47,954 nucleotides of DNA, from positions 1-47,954 of the forward strand of contig CALIMV010000092.1 of NCBI GenBank assembly GCA_938045275.1, read 5' to 3'. The translations under genes were made by a program, and so were the position numbers. Under the pieces are notes generated by a model. The model saw nothing but the letters and a program-made list of their open reading frames with translations, did not search any database and was not told the origin of the DNA. This DNA is from an uncultured Granulosicoccaceae bacterium (GTDB lineage: Bacteria > Pseudomonadota > Gammaproteobacteria > Granulosicoccales > Granulosicoccaceae). Shown piece after piece: positions 1 through 7,586 of the stretch; positions within the stretch are counted from its first letter, which is position 1; each line of letters begins with the position of its first letter.

Positions 1-2
1 TG

Positions 3-878
3 TTGCATGAGAATGGCCAGATGTTGGCATTTGAACCACCTGTTCTGAATACGGGAACCATTGGCGGTGTGCTGGCCTGTGCTCTGTCCGGACCCGCTAG
101 GCCATTTGCTGGCGCTGCTCGCGACTATGTGCTGGGAATGCGGGTTGTAAACGGCCAAGCTCAGACATTGCGTTTTGGTGGTGAGGTCATGAAGAACGTG
201 GCAGGTTACGATGCCGCGCGGTTACAGGTTGGTGCGTTTGGCACACTGGGTGTGCTGCTGGAAACGTCCATGAAAGTGTTGCCGGTACCAGAAACGCAGA
301 TCACTGTACAGCAAGAACTATCTCAAGCCAACGACACCACTGACATAGTGAAATACTTGCGCCAACCTTTGCCTGTTAGCGCCGCGGCTATTATCGGTAA
401 CACGCTATACATGCGATTAAGTGGTAGTGAGTCTGCTGTCAATGCCGCGGCTAAATCATGTGGAGGAGACCGTTTGAATGAGGATGCTCTTTTTTGGCAA
501 AGTGTGCGAGAGCAAAATCACGCCTTTTTCAATGACGCTCGTCCGCTGTGGCGAATTAGCGTGCCCGAGTACACTGGTGCATTGGATATAGAAGGCGAAT
601 GGTTGCTTGATTGGGCCGGGGCGCAGCGTTATTTGAAAAGCGAAGCCCCTGCAAACGAAATTTTCTCGATCGTACAGGAAGCATCGGGCCATGCCACTTG
701 CTACACCCCTGCGTTAGTATCCGACAATACGCCATTGTTCCAGCCGTTGAATGGGACAATGCAGCGTTTACAGACCAGAGTGCGCGACAGTTTTGATGTC
801 AATCGCTTGTTTAATCGAGGGCGCTTTCATCCTGAACTCGACACCGACTCACCAGCTAACGCCACAACAGAAACTTAA
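3..878 (+). CDS. glcE: Glycolate oxidase FAD-binding subunit GlcE (5' partial)
   Basis: This is the C-terminal part of the second FAD-type subunit of membrane-associated glycolate oxidase, which with GlcD and GlcF oxidises glycolate to glyoxylate. The reading frame is open to the left edge, so the start lies outside the window. The conserved PCMH-type FAD-binding features are visible: GQMLAFEPP near the first residues, the GTIGGVLACALSGPAR loop, and GGEVMKNVAGYDAARLQVGAFGTLG, which ends in the typical GTLGV turn. The 291 visible residues would leave only about 60 missing from a usual GlcE of about 350. It is followed 11 bp later by glcF on the same strand, as in the classical glcDEF operon. 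The identification is firm; only the missing start is uncertain. Confidence 0.93.
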   Translation: MHENGQMLAFEPPVLNTGTIGGVLACALSGPARPFAGAARDYVLGMRVVNGQAQTLRFGGEVMKNVAGYDAARLQVGAFGTLGVLLETSMKVLPVPETQITVQQELSQANDTTDIVKYLRQPLPVSAAAIIGNTLYMRLSGSESAVNAAAKSCGGDRLNEDALFWQSVREQNHAFFNDARPLWRISVPEYTGALDIEGEWLLDWAGAQRYLKSEAPANEIFSIVQEASGHATCYTPALVSDNTPLFQPLNGTMQRLQTRVRDSFDVNRLFNRGRFHPELDTDSPANATTET

Positions 879-889
879 GATTTTTTAGT

Positions 890-2113
890 ATGCAAACTTC
901 GATTGCTCCCGAATTGGCTAATGATCCGCGTGTCGTAGATGCTGAAAAAACGCTCAGAAAATGCGTGCATTGCGGTTTTTGTCTGGCCACATGCCCCACG
1001 TATAATTTACTTGGTGATGAGCTTGATAGCCCGCGAGGCAGAATATATTTGATCAAGCAGGTGGTTGAAGGACATAAACCAACTGCTGAAACGTTAACGC
1101 ATCTCGATCGATGTTTAACGTGTCGAAGTTGTGAAACCACTTGTCCGTCAGGCGTGGAGTACGGGCACTTACTCGACAATGGACGTTCACTGGTCGAAGA
1201 GCAAGTAGGCAGAACGTTAAGACACCGATTGCTACGAAAAGCCATTCTTGTTTTTTTGCCCTACCCAAAACGTGTTGGACCAATAGTAAAGTTGGGGCAA
1301 TGGGTACGTTCAGCATTACCGGCATCGATTGGTAATTCTGTGCCACCGAAGCAACAAGTTGGGCAGTGGCCCACAAGCGATCATCAACGGACCATGCTTG
1401 TTTTGGGCGGATGTGTGCAACCCTCAATGGCGCCAGCGACTAACGCGGCTGCCGCAAGAGTGTTGAATGCCCTGGGAATCAAGCTGATAAACACAGAGTC
1501 TGCCGGCTGTTGTGGCGCTGTTCATTTTCATCTGAACGAACAAAGCGATGCGCGCGAATTCATTAAACGAAACATTGATGCCTGGTGGCCATTTGTAGAG
1601 GCGGGGGCAGAATCAATTATCACCACCGCCAGTGGATGCGGTGTAATGGTTAAAGACTATGGGCACGTACTTAAAGACGATGTGCAATACGCTCAGAAAG
1701 CTGAACGTATCAGTAGTCTGTGCAAAGACATAGTCGAAGTATTGCAGGCGGAAGATTTATCAAAATTCAAAGCACGCGCAAGCGAGTTTGGGTCGATCGC
1801 TTTTCATCCGCCGTGCACACTCCAGCATGGCCAAAAACTGCCGATGGTAACGGAAAATCTGTTAACGACACTGGGTTTTAATTTAGTCCCGGTAAGCAAT
1901 TCGCATATCTGTTGTGGGTCTGCCGGAACTTATTCCATTTTTCAACCAAAACTCAGTCATGAGTTACGCGAAAATAAAATCGCTGCATTAACGGCAAATG
2001 AACCGGAGATTATTGCTACCGCCAACATCGGCTGTCAATTGCATTTGCAATCGGGCACGGGGAGGGTGGTGGTGCATTGGGTTGAATTGCTAGATCAAAT
2101 CCTTACTGGCTGA
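890..2113 (+). CDS. glcF: Glycolate oxidase iron-sulfur subunit GlcF
   Basis: GlcF carries electrons from the flavin subunits of glycolate oxidase towards the respiratory chain. Two ferredoxin-like [4Fe-4S] motifs are seen: C25-x2-C28-x2-C31-x3-C35-P and C75-x2-C78-x2-C81-x3-C85-P. Two cysteine-rich CCG domains follow, with SAGCCGAVHFH near residue 205 and HICCGSAGTYSIF near residue 345; these bind further cofactor or substrate in the family. The length of 407 residues is normal for GlcF. The ATG lies 11 bp after the glcE stop, so the two are co-transcribed. No hairpin with a T-tract was noticed after the stop. In this window its product glyoxylate could feed the glycerate branch represented by the kinase at 41405-42670, which is an inference. 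Confidence 0.95.
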   Translation: MQTSIAPELANDPRVVDAEKTLRKCVHCGFCLATCPTYNLLGDELDSPRGRIYLIKQVVEGHKPTAETLTHLDRCLTCRSCETTCPSGVEYGHLLDNGRSLVEEQVGRTLRHRLLRKAILVFLPYPKRVGPIVKLGQWVRSALPASIGNSVPPKQQVGQWPTSDHQRTMLVLGGCVQPSMAPATNAAAARVLNALGIKLINTESAGCCGAVHFHLNEQSDAREFIKRNIDAWWPFVEAGAESIITTASGCGVMVKDYGHVLKDDVQYAQKAERISSLCKDIVEVLQAEDLSKFKARASEFGSIAFHPPCTLQHGQKLPMVTENLLTTLGFNLVPVSNSHICCGSAGTYSIFQPKLSHELRENKIAALTANEPEIIATANIGCQLHLQSGTGRVVVHWVELLDQILTG

Positions 2114-2395
2114 AATGCCACGCTGATTCCGCAGCCTGCGATACAACCACGTTAAGGCGAATTTGAGGATTGTCACGGCAACATAAAAGTGCGCCGAATT
2201 ACCCACACTGTAGTCAGCTCGTTAGATTGTGAACACGTTCGCTATTGTCACCGGCAATAAACACAGTTCTGCGAAACAGTCTAATGACCACCGCCTGAAC
2301 CCATAGGGTTACTTTACAAATGTCTGTGCATGCCGACACCTAAGTTGTGCAAGTCTTTAACAGGTATAAAAACAGTGCAACAGTCAGGCTGTCAA

Positions 2396-3838
2396 ATGAA
2401 TCGCAAAACGACTTTTACTCGCTTGCTGTGTCTCGTGCTTGGTTTGGGTTCTCTGGCATTAGTCACTGCCTGCGGTAGTGGTGGAGGCGATGGCTCTGGG
2501 CGCGAGTCTGAAACTCCAGCTGCGCAGCTGGGTGCGGCCTTGCCAGTTGAAGGTGACTTTATCGCTATCATGCAGGAGGCCATCAGTGTTCCTGAGTCCA
2601 GTCGTGCCGGCAATGTTGTGGTTACCCGTCATGGCACAGCAGATGGTGCCAGTTCGGTTCAGTATCGTTTTGTTGCAGGGTCAGCCAGCCTGGATTCCGA
2701 CTATCGAGGTACTACAGGTACGTTAAATTGGGCTGATGGTGAAAGCGGGGATCGCACTATTGAGTTCGTGATTGAATCTGATGCAGTGGCTGAGGGAGAG
2801 GAAAGCTTTCAAATTCAATTGTTCGGTGCAACTGGAGATCATGAACTCGGCATCAATGACAGTGTAACCGTGTCGATTACCGATTCATCCTGCAATGCAA
2901 CCGTTCCAACCTCGATGACGGGTAATACGGCATTATCCGCACCGTGTTATCTATTGAGCGGCTCAGCAACGTTTGGACCGAGCGGGCAATTGAGTATCAG
3001 TCCCGGAACCACGATAATTGCAGCTGCAGGTAGTGGTATTACACTCGTCGGCACATCGACGCTAAACTCTGAAGGTACCTCTTTTTTGCCGGTTTCCATC
3101 AAAGGTGCTGACAGTAGCGCTGGCGTCTGGCGCGGGTTTGATTTGCAGAGTACCAGTGCGCTGCACCGTATCAAATACACTGAAATTCATGACGCTGAAA
3201 ACGCAGTGCATCTGCACAGTGGCGCTTTGGCTTTGTTTCAAGACAACGTGATGCGAAATATTTCAGGGGCAGGTGTGGTTTTACCCATCTCACAGGCAGA
3301 TTCAATAGCGGAGCAGAATTCGTTTATTAATACGGTTGGTGGCATTGAACTGACCGGAACCAAGATCGATGCACGCCAATCCGTTACACTGCCAGCTCAA
3401 TCTACGCACTATGTCTTGTCTAACGGTATTATCATTGAGGGCACGGTTGCGCTTTCTGCAGGTGTAGATTTGCGTATGGGAGCTGACGTCCCGGTGCTGG
3501 TGCTTGGTAACGGCGCAATCAGCGCGCTGGGGACCATTGACAACCCGATTAATATCAGCGGGCTTGAGCCCCGGCAAGGCTTCTGGAACGGCATTCAGTA
3601 TGTTTCCGCTATCAACACCGATAACCGATTCGAACATGTCACGATTGCTCATGGGGGCGGTGATCCGGCCAGGGCAGGCAATATAATTGTAGATGGACTC
3701 GACACCAATATAACAATGCAAAATTGCGCACTAAATGACAGTGCTGGCTATGGAATTGTGTACGATTCTTCGTCATTTCAAGTGGAACTTTCAGACATAT
3801 CTTTCCGCGGAAACCGATCAGGCGAACAAAGTATGTGA
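2396..3838 (+). CDS. Calx-beta / beta-helix surface lipoprotein
   Basis: A predicted outer-membrane lipoprotein of unknown function. The chosen ATG gives a short signal peptide (MNRKTTFTRLLCLVLGLG) ending in the lipobox LVTAC; an upstream alternative start at 2330 would put about 20 extra residues before it and is less likely. After a Gly/Ser-rich linker there is a Calx-beta-like domain at roughly residues 40-155 (typical pieces are GTADGASSVQYRFVAGSAS, DSDYRGTTGTLNWADGESG and AEGEESFQIQLF). The rest, about 310 residues, has short repeated strands, with phrases such as AGVWRGFDLQ and GFWNGIQYV, that look like a right-handed beta-helix. It stands alone between glcF and an RMF-like gene. Function could be adhesion or polysaccharide binding, but nothing in the sequence decides it. 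Confidence 0.75.
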   Translation: MNRKTTFTRLLCLVLGLGSLALVTACGSGGGDGSGRESETPAAQLGAALPVEGDFIAIMQEAISVPESSRAGNVVVTRHGTADGASSVQYRFVAGSASLDSDYRGTTGTLNWADGESGDRTIEFVIESDAVAEGEESFQIQLFGATGDHELGINDSVTVSITDSSCNATVPTSMTGNTALSAPCYLLSGSATFGPSGQLSISPGTTIIAAAGSGITLVGTSTLNSEGTSFLPVSIKGADSSAGVWRGFDLQSTSALHRIKYTEIHDAENAVHLHSGALALFQDNVMRNISGAGVVLPISQADSIAEQNSFINTVGGIELTGTKIDARQSVTLPAQSTHYVLSNGIIIEGTVALSAGVDLRMGADVPVLVLGNGAISALGTIDNPINISGLEPRQGFWNGIQYVSAINTDNRFEHVTIAHGGGDPARAGNIIVDGLDTNITMQNCALNDSAGYGIVYDSSSFQVELSDISFRGNRSGEQSM

Positions 3839-4018
3839 GCTAATTCCGACCAGATCGAGTCTTTGTTCAGAATTTTGCTTTAGCAAGGCGTCACTCCACT
3901 ATCAACAGAACAACTCTGCGAACCAGGTAGCTTTGTATGCATTGAACCCATGATACTTTTCGCTCCGACGTTATCGGAATTGGCCGGTAATTAAATTTGA
4001 TTGTCTGGAGCTGCCGCG

Positions 4019-4237
4019 ATGAAGCGCACCTTTGATTTTATCGGTCTGAATTCAGTGATATCTGAATCTTTCAAACCACTGCATCACGTTACCCCGTCGT
4101 CGGCCCGTAAAGCGGGTATGGATGCGGGAATGAAGGGAACGACCCCTTCAAACTGTCATCACTCGTATTTTGCGACTCAAGAACTCGAAAAAGAGTGGTA
4201 TCGAGGTTATCGAATGGGCAAGCAAAACCGGGATTAA
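4019..4237 (+). CDS. Ribosome modulation factor (RMF)-like protein
   Basis: A 73-residue protein whose C-terminal half resembles ribosome modulation factor, the small basic protein that dimerises 70S ribosomes in stationary phase. The family pattern is visible: ARKAGMDAGMKG (aligning with the AHQRGYQAGIAGR region of E. coli RMF), then a Cys-containing stretch PSNCHH, then ELEKEWYRGYRMGKQ (aligning with RSQWLGGWREAM). It has about 30 additional N-terminal residues not found in the 55-residue E. coli protein. The ATG at 4019 is preferred over an in-frame TTG at 4001 because a CTGGAG ribosome binding site lies 8 bases before it. The alignment is from memory and short, so the family call is good but the function is inferred. 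Confidence 0.66.
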   Translation: MKRTFDFIGLNSVISESFKPLHHVTPSSARKAGMDAGMKGTTPSNCHHSYFATQELEKEWYRGYRMGKQNRD

Positions 4238-4317
4238 TCGTTACCGTCGGTTGAGAGTACACAACTGAACGCTCGGAATACTTCTCATTCGCGCATTTGC
4301 CATGTAAAATTGAGCAA

Positions 4318-4668
4318 ATGAGCTGCCTAGAACTTGATGACGACGATATCTTGAAAGTGGCCAACCCGATGATGGATGACATTGTCCGGGGTTTGGCTCG
4401 TCGGGATTATAACCTTCACAGCTGCCACTTTTCGGTTAACCTGAAAAGTCATGGCAGCCCTGAAACCTTTTTGGAAATGTGTGATCAGCATGAGTCGGCG
4501 TGGGGTAGTCCGGGCCAACGCGTATTGGTCGCAATTTTCCGCAAACCCAAAAGTTTTACATTGGTATGGGACCAACAATATTCTCGTGCCGATGGACAGG
4601 TGATGGCGGTTATGACCGTTGCGTTAAAAGGTGGTCGCTATTTTGTTGACTATTTGCTGTTGCACTAA
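4318..4668 (+). CDS. Hypothetical protein, 116 residues
   Basis: Not recognised. It has a compact soluble-protein composition without signal peptide or membrane segment, an acidic N-terminus (LELDDDDILKV), and a C-terminal part with alternating hydrophobic strands (VLVAIFRKPKSFTLVWDQQ, VMAVMTVALKGGRYFVDYLL) that suggests an alpha/beta fold with a beta-sheet. The ATG at 4318 is taken as the start; the frame can be extended upstream only to a TTG at 4297. It lies 80 bp after the RMF-like gene on the same strand and could be co-transcribed. A hairpin just after the stop separates it from the convergent lipoprotein gene. Real by coding appearance and by filling the gap; function unknown. Confidence 0.6.
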   Translation: MSCLELDDDDILKVANPMMDDIVRGLARRDYNLHSCHFSVNLKSHGSPETFLEMCDQHESAWGSPGQRVLVAIFRKPKSFTLVWDQQYSRADGQVMAVMTVALKGGRYFVDYLLLH

Positions 4669-4675
4669 TAAAAAA

Positions 4676-4698
4676 AGCCTCATCTGAACGACGAGGCT
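4676..4698 (-). terminator. Rho-independent terminator for the minus-strand lipoprotein gene
   Basis: An AGCCTC/GAGGCT stem with two more pairs past one mismatch and a five-base loop is seen. On the minus strand the stem is followed by a run of seven T residues, which makes a good intrinsic terminator for the gene at 4724-6397. It lies only 7 bases after the stop of the convergent plus-strand gene and may also stop that transcript less efficiently. Confidence 0.75.
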
Positions 4699-4723
4699 AA
4701 TAGGCAGGTTCGTTACACCGGTT

Positions 4724-6397
4724 TTAATCGGCGTTTGTATTCGTGATTGGTGCCAATATGGCGGTACCGAATAGGCTGGGATTGTTCCAGCTTTCATCCT
4801 GGTTTGCGGGTGCGAACCAAGCCCACTTCGAGTCGCGATCTCCACCATCGTCATCATCATTGATTTGCACGTCCATACCGAATCGCTCTTCTAAATTCAA
4901 GCCGATGGAAGCCATGTTGATTTCAATTTCATAGATTGATCGTGTTTGACCAGCCATTTCCATTGCGCGGCTCGAACGGTAGTAGGTTTTCATGCTATCC
5001 GCCGCATGGAAGCCATCAAGAATGTTATTGCTAGCATCATGATCGTAACTAAACAGTCGATGGTAGTCGTTGTTGCCATATGAGTCTTGTTTGTCATTGC
5101 CAATATCAAAGTACAGTTCAACCGTATCGTCGTGCCAGATATCAGAAGAGTCATTTGTTCGTTCGAAAAATGGCTCATTTTCAACTGAAATCAGCACATA
5201 CAAGTTTGTGCCATCGTGCTTTGCACGCCAAAAACTGCTATTGCTGATCACTTGCCAGTCAGTACTGGCTGTACCATCTTCGAGTAAACCGGTGTTGTCG
5301 ATCATCAAGTGGTTAATGTTCAAGTAATTTCCGCGATTATCAGATCTTCCCGCGTCGCTCCATTCCCACCAACCATACGCACCATCAATAGTCGGAATGC
5401 GGGTTGAGAACGGTATTCCAACGATGGCATTGTCTTGATAATCTGGAATACCGTTGTTGTCATCATCCAAATCTTCTTCGTCGCCAACACCATCACCATC
5501 GGCATCAGAGTGCTCCAGTGCGTTGTAAGGAAAAGCATCTTCCAGGTCACGAAAACCGTCTCCATCGGAATCTTCGTTACCAGTTATGTTGGGATTAGAC
5601 GGTTGCGGATCTTCCAAGTCGATTGTACCGTCGCCATCATCATCAAGATCTAAACTATTGCCTACACCGTCCAGATCAAGATCAAGGCTCTCGTTAGCGT
5701 CGAGGGGGAATTTATCGTCCACGTCGAGAATAGAATCGTTGTCGTCATCGCGGTCGCGGTTGTCACCGATGCCGTCGCCATCTGTATCAACACCCTCGGA
5801 GGCGTCGAGTGGAAAGGCGTCGTACGCGTCGGCTATTCCATCATTATCGTCATCAGAATCGGATTCGTTTGGGATACCGTCGCCGTCAAAGTCTTCGGTT
5901 TGTAGTCGCGGTTCCGAACCACGCTCAATCTCGGATATATTGTCAAATCCATCGCTATCATCGTCTATATCCACACTAAACAGCTGTTGCGGTATTGCCA
6001 GCGGCACCAACGCAGCATCAGTACGCACGGTTGTTTGAGCAGATGCCAGAAGCAGCCCATCTTCGGACCGCTGAGCTGCCAGAAATACGGCGTATTCACG
6101 CTCTAGCGGTAGATTTACATCGAGCGTGTAGAGATCACCGGATTTATCCATGGTCAGGGTTTCACCACTGATGGTTGTGACAATATCGACTGGTATGCCA
6201 AGATTCATCATTCTTTGTGGCAGTCGAACTTCCAACGATACGGTTGAGCTGGGTAATGCCTGTTGCTCTTCGCTGGTTCGTACTGATGGGTCAACAGCAT
6301 TATTGCCGGAGCCGCTACAAGCGGTTAGCACAAGCGCTGATACTGAAATGGCAAGACCCATTGTGGATTTGCGAAAAATTTTAGGACGGAATGTCAT
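4724..6397 (-). CDS. Lipoprotein with thrombospondin type 3 repeats and CBM9-like domain
   Basis: A predicted surface lipoprotein with a signal peptide ending in the lipobox VLTAC, supported by an AAGGA ribosome binding site 7 bases before the ATG. Residues about 30-140 form an unassigned domain. Residues about 145-330 hold a series of calcium-binding thrombospondin type 3 repeats (for example DTDGDGIGDNRD, DSDGDGFRDLED, DADGDGVGDEED) with the usual FPLDASE/FPYNALE spacers. Residues about 330-550 resemble a family 9 carbohydrate-binding module: PTIDGAYGWWEWSDAG, NLYVLISVENEPF, SSDIWHDDTVELYFD and a WAWFAPANQ end. CBM9 modules commonly accompany GH10 xylanases, and a GH10 gene lies 1.2 kb away, so binding of xylan or related glycans is a reasonable inference. 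No catalytic domain is seen. Confidence 0.85.
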   Translation of the reverse strand: MTFRPKIFRKSTMGLAISVSALVLTACSGSGNNAVDPSVRTSEEQQALPSSTVSLEVRLPQRMMNLGIPVDIVTTISGETLTMDKSGDLYTLDVNLPLEREYAVFLAAQRSEDGLLLASAQTTVRTDAALVPLAIPQQLFSVDIDDDSDGFDNISEIERGSEPRLQTEDFDGDGIPNESDSDDDNDGIADAYDAFPLDASEGVDTDGDGIGDNRDRDDDNDSILDVDDKFPLDANESLDLDLDGVGNSLDLDDDGDGTIDLEDPQPSNPNITGNEDSDGDGFRDLEDAFPYNALEHSDADGDGVGDEEDLDDDNNGIPDYQDNAIVGIPFSTRIPTIDGAYGWWEWSDAGRSDNRGNYLNINHLMIDNTGLLEDGTASTDWQVISNSSFWRAKHDGTNLYVLISVENEPFFERTNDSSDIWHDDTVELYFDIGNDKQDSYGNNDYHRLFSYDHDASNNILDGFHAADSMKTYYRSSRAMEMAGQTRSIYEIEINMASIGLNLEERFGMDVQINDDDDGGDRDSKWAWFAPANQDESWNNPSLFGTAILAPITNTNAD

Positions 6398-6627
6398 AGT
6401 GTGTTCCTTAAGCTGTTCTGTATTCGAAGAATGCGATCTCGAATAAAGTGATTACAGTTTGGCTGGAATAGGTACGTCAGGCATGACAATTACACCTGTG
6501 TAAACCGGTAATAATGCCTACGTTGACTAGTTGACTGGCTGGCGAATGTTAAAACGACTTTACGTTTTACCAGCAAATAATTACGCGCCATTGGAATGCT
6601 GACCGTAGCGGCTTTTTTTGCAAGAAG

Positions 6628-6666
6628 CTGTTTGCTATTACTGTTTGCTATTACTGTTTGCAATTA
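6628..6666. repeat. Three tandem copies of a 13-bp unit
   Basis: The unit CTGTTTGCTATTA occurs twice exactly and a third time with one change (CTGTTTGCAATTA), directly head to tail. It lies about 90 bases upstream of dsbB. It could be a simple slippage repeat or a set of binding sites; the 13-bp period does not match a helical turn. Confidence 0.85.
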
Positions 6667-6714
6667 ATAGTGGCGGCAAATGGCCTAGTTGCGGCAGATG
6701 ATGTACAGGCAGAC

Positions 6715-6720
6715 TATAAT
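6715..6720 (+). promoter_or_regulatory. Candidate -10 box for dsbB
   Basis: A perfect TATAAT hexamer lies 31 bases before the dsbB ATG. The best upstream partner, TTGCGG at 6689-6694, is at a non-ideal 20-base spacing, so the promoter is plausible but its -35 element is unclear. Confidence 0.45.
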
Positions 6721-6751
6721 GTGAACTTTAAACTTCTTCTGGCTATAAGCG

Positions 6752-7285
6752 ATGAATGATAATTTGACATGGCAAGCACCGCCAACACAATCCAGGTGGA
6801 TTTGGTTGTTTGTTTTGATTGCCGTCGCCTGCCTGCTCGGGTATGGCTACTACTTGCAGTACGTAAAATACCTCGACCCGTGTCCGTTGTGCATGACCCA
6901 ACGCTTTTTTTATTACTGCCTCGGTATCAGTGCGCTTGTTGGTATTTTCAGCTTTCGTTCATGGATAGGGCAGCGCTCTGCAGCCGTTTTGGCATTTTTA
7001 TCGACCGTCGGTGGCATCGCTACCGCCGGGCGACAAGTCTGGTTACAGCACTTGCCTGCAGATGAGGTACCAGCCTGTGGCCCTGGTTTGATTTTCTGGA
7101 TGGAGAATATGCCTTGGTTAAAAACACTTGAATTATTGTTTAAAGGCGATGGTAACTGTGCTGAAGTTAACTGGCGATTTTTGGGGTTAAGTATTGCTGA
7201 GTGGTCGCTTGCCTGGTTTGTGTTATTTGCAATAATTGCATTATGGGTTATGTTTACACGCAAAAAAAGTGTAGTTACTGGATAG
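6752..7285 (+). CDS. dsbB: Disulfide bond formation protein DsbB
   Basis: DsbB is the inner-membrane enzyme that reoxidises periplasmic DsbA and passes electrons to quinone. The 177-residue length matches the family. Four membrane helices are visible, beginning at about residues 16-36, 50-68, 76-94 and 148-170. The first periplasmic loop carries the redox pair C44-P-L-C47 followed by MTQR, and the second loop carries C109 (ACGPG) and C136 (GNC), which are the expected two disulfides. A conserved Arg follows the first pair, consistent with quinone interaction. The next gene, a small cysteine-rich protein, starts 7 bases after the stop, so they are probably co-transcribed. Confidence 0.95.
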   Translation: MNDNLTWQAPPTQSRWIWLFVLIAVACLLGYGYYLQYVKYLDPCPLCMTQRFFYYCLGISALVGIFSFRSWIGQRSAAVLAFLSTVGGIATAGRQVWLQHLPADEVPACGPGLIFWMENMPWLKTLELLFKGDGNCAEVNWRFLGLSIAEWSLAWFVLFAIIALWVMFTRKKSVVTG

Positions 7286-7292
7286 AGTTTAT

Positions 7293-7511
7293 GTGGAATT
7301 GACTGACGAACTCAACTCAATGGATTCACTAAAATGGATGGTCATTTCTTGCCCGTATTGTGGTGAGAGACTGGATGTGTCAGTAGATTGTTCCGTGGAC
7401 TATCAGCAATACATAGAAGACTGCCAGGTATGTTGTCGACCGATGGAATTGTCGGTCAGCGTTGATGAGCATAATGAGGCGCGAGTCAACGTTCGTCATG
7501 AGAACGAATAG
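7293..7511 (+). CDS. Small CPXCG-motif zinc-ribbon-like protein
   Basis: A 72-residue cysteine-rich protein of the CPXCG family of unknown function. The motif CPYCGERLDV is near residue 20 and a second pair CQVC is near residue 45, which together would make a single zinc site of the C-x2-C ... C-x2-C kind. The start is either GTG at 7293 or ATG at 7320; the motif is downstream of both. It follows dsbB by 7 bases. The pairing with dsbB may be only positional, since the protein lacks a signal peptide and is expected in the cytoplasm. Confidence 0.8.
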   Translation: MELTDELNSMDSLKWMVISCPYCGERLDVSVDCSVDYQQYIEDCQVCCRPMELSVSVDEHNEARVNVRHENE

Positions 7512-7523
7512 CGCGTGAAAAAG

Positions 7524-7548
7524 GTGGTACTCATTCTTTAAGTACCAC
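7524..7548 (-). terminator. Hairpin terminator between convergent genes
   Basis: A perfect 8-bp stem GTGGTACT/AGTACCAC with a 9-base loop lies between the plus-strand dsbB pair and the minus-strand xylanase gene. On the minus strand it is followed by CTTTTTC, so it fits best as the xylanase terminator, but it probably works in both directions. Confidence 0.65.
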
Positions 7549-7586
7549 ACTTTCAGCTTCGATTACCAAGAGTTCTAGTCTATATG

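Larger units (their letters stand above)
6398..6751. other. Divergent intergenic region between lipoprotein gene and dsbB
   Basis: About 350 bases without a convincing gene, between two divergent genes. It must hold the promoters of both. Visible content is a three-copy tandem repeat of 13 bp (listed separately), a TATAAT hexamer 31 bases before dsbB, and an ATGTTAAAACGACTTTACGT stretch with no assigned role. No tRNA-like or riboswitch-like fold was recognised. Confidence 0.5.

Noticed and set aside
2330-2395. An earlier start for the Calx-beta lipoprotein
   Set aside because: The added residues have a poor signal-peptide shape and push the lipobox too far from the N-terminus; the ATG at 2396 gives a standard lipoprotein leader.
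3302-3721. A 139-codon minus-strand frame inside the beta-helix lipoprotein
   Set aside because: Composition is irregular, it lies entirely opposite a gene with a good signal peptide and domain pattern, and it has no ribosome binding site.
5586-6038. A plus-strand frame of 150 codons opposite the thrombospondin repeats
   Set aside because: Its product is almost all Ser, Pro, Arg and Leu, which is what the antisense of Asp/Gly repeat codons gives; the minus-strand lipoprotein is clearly the real gene.
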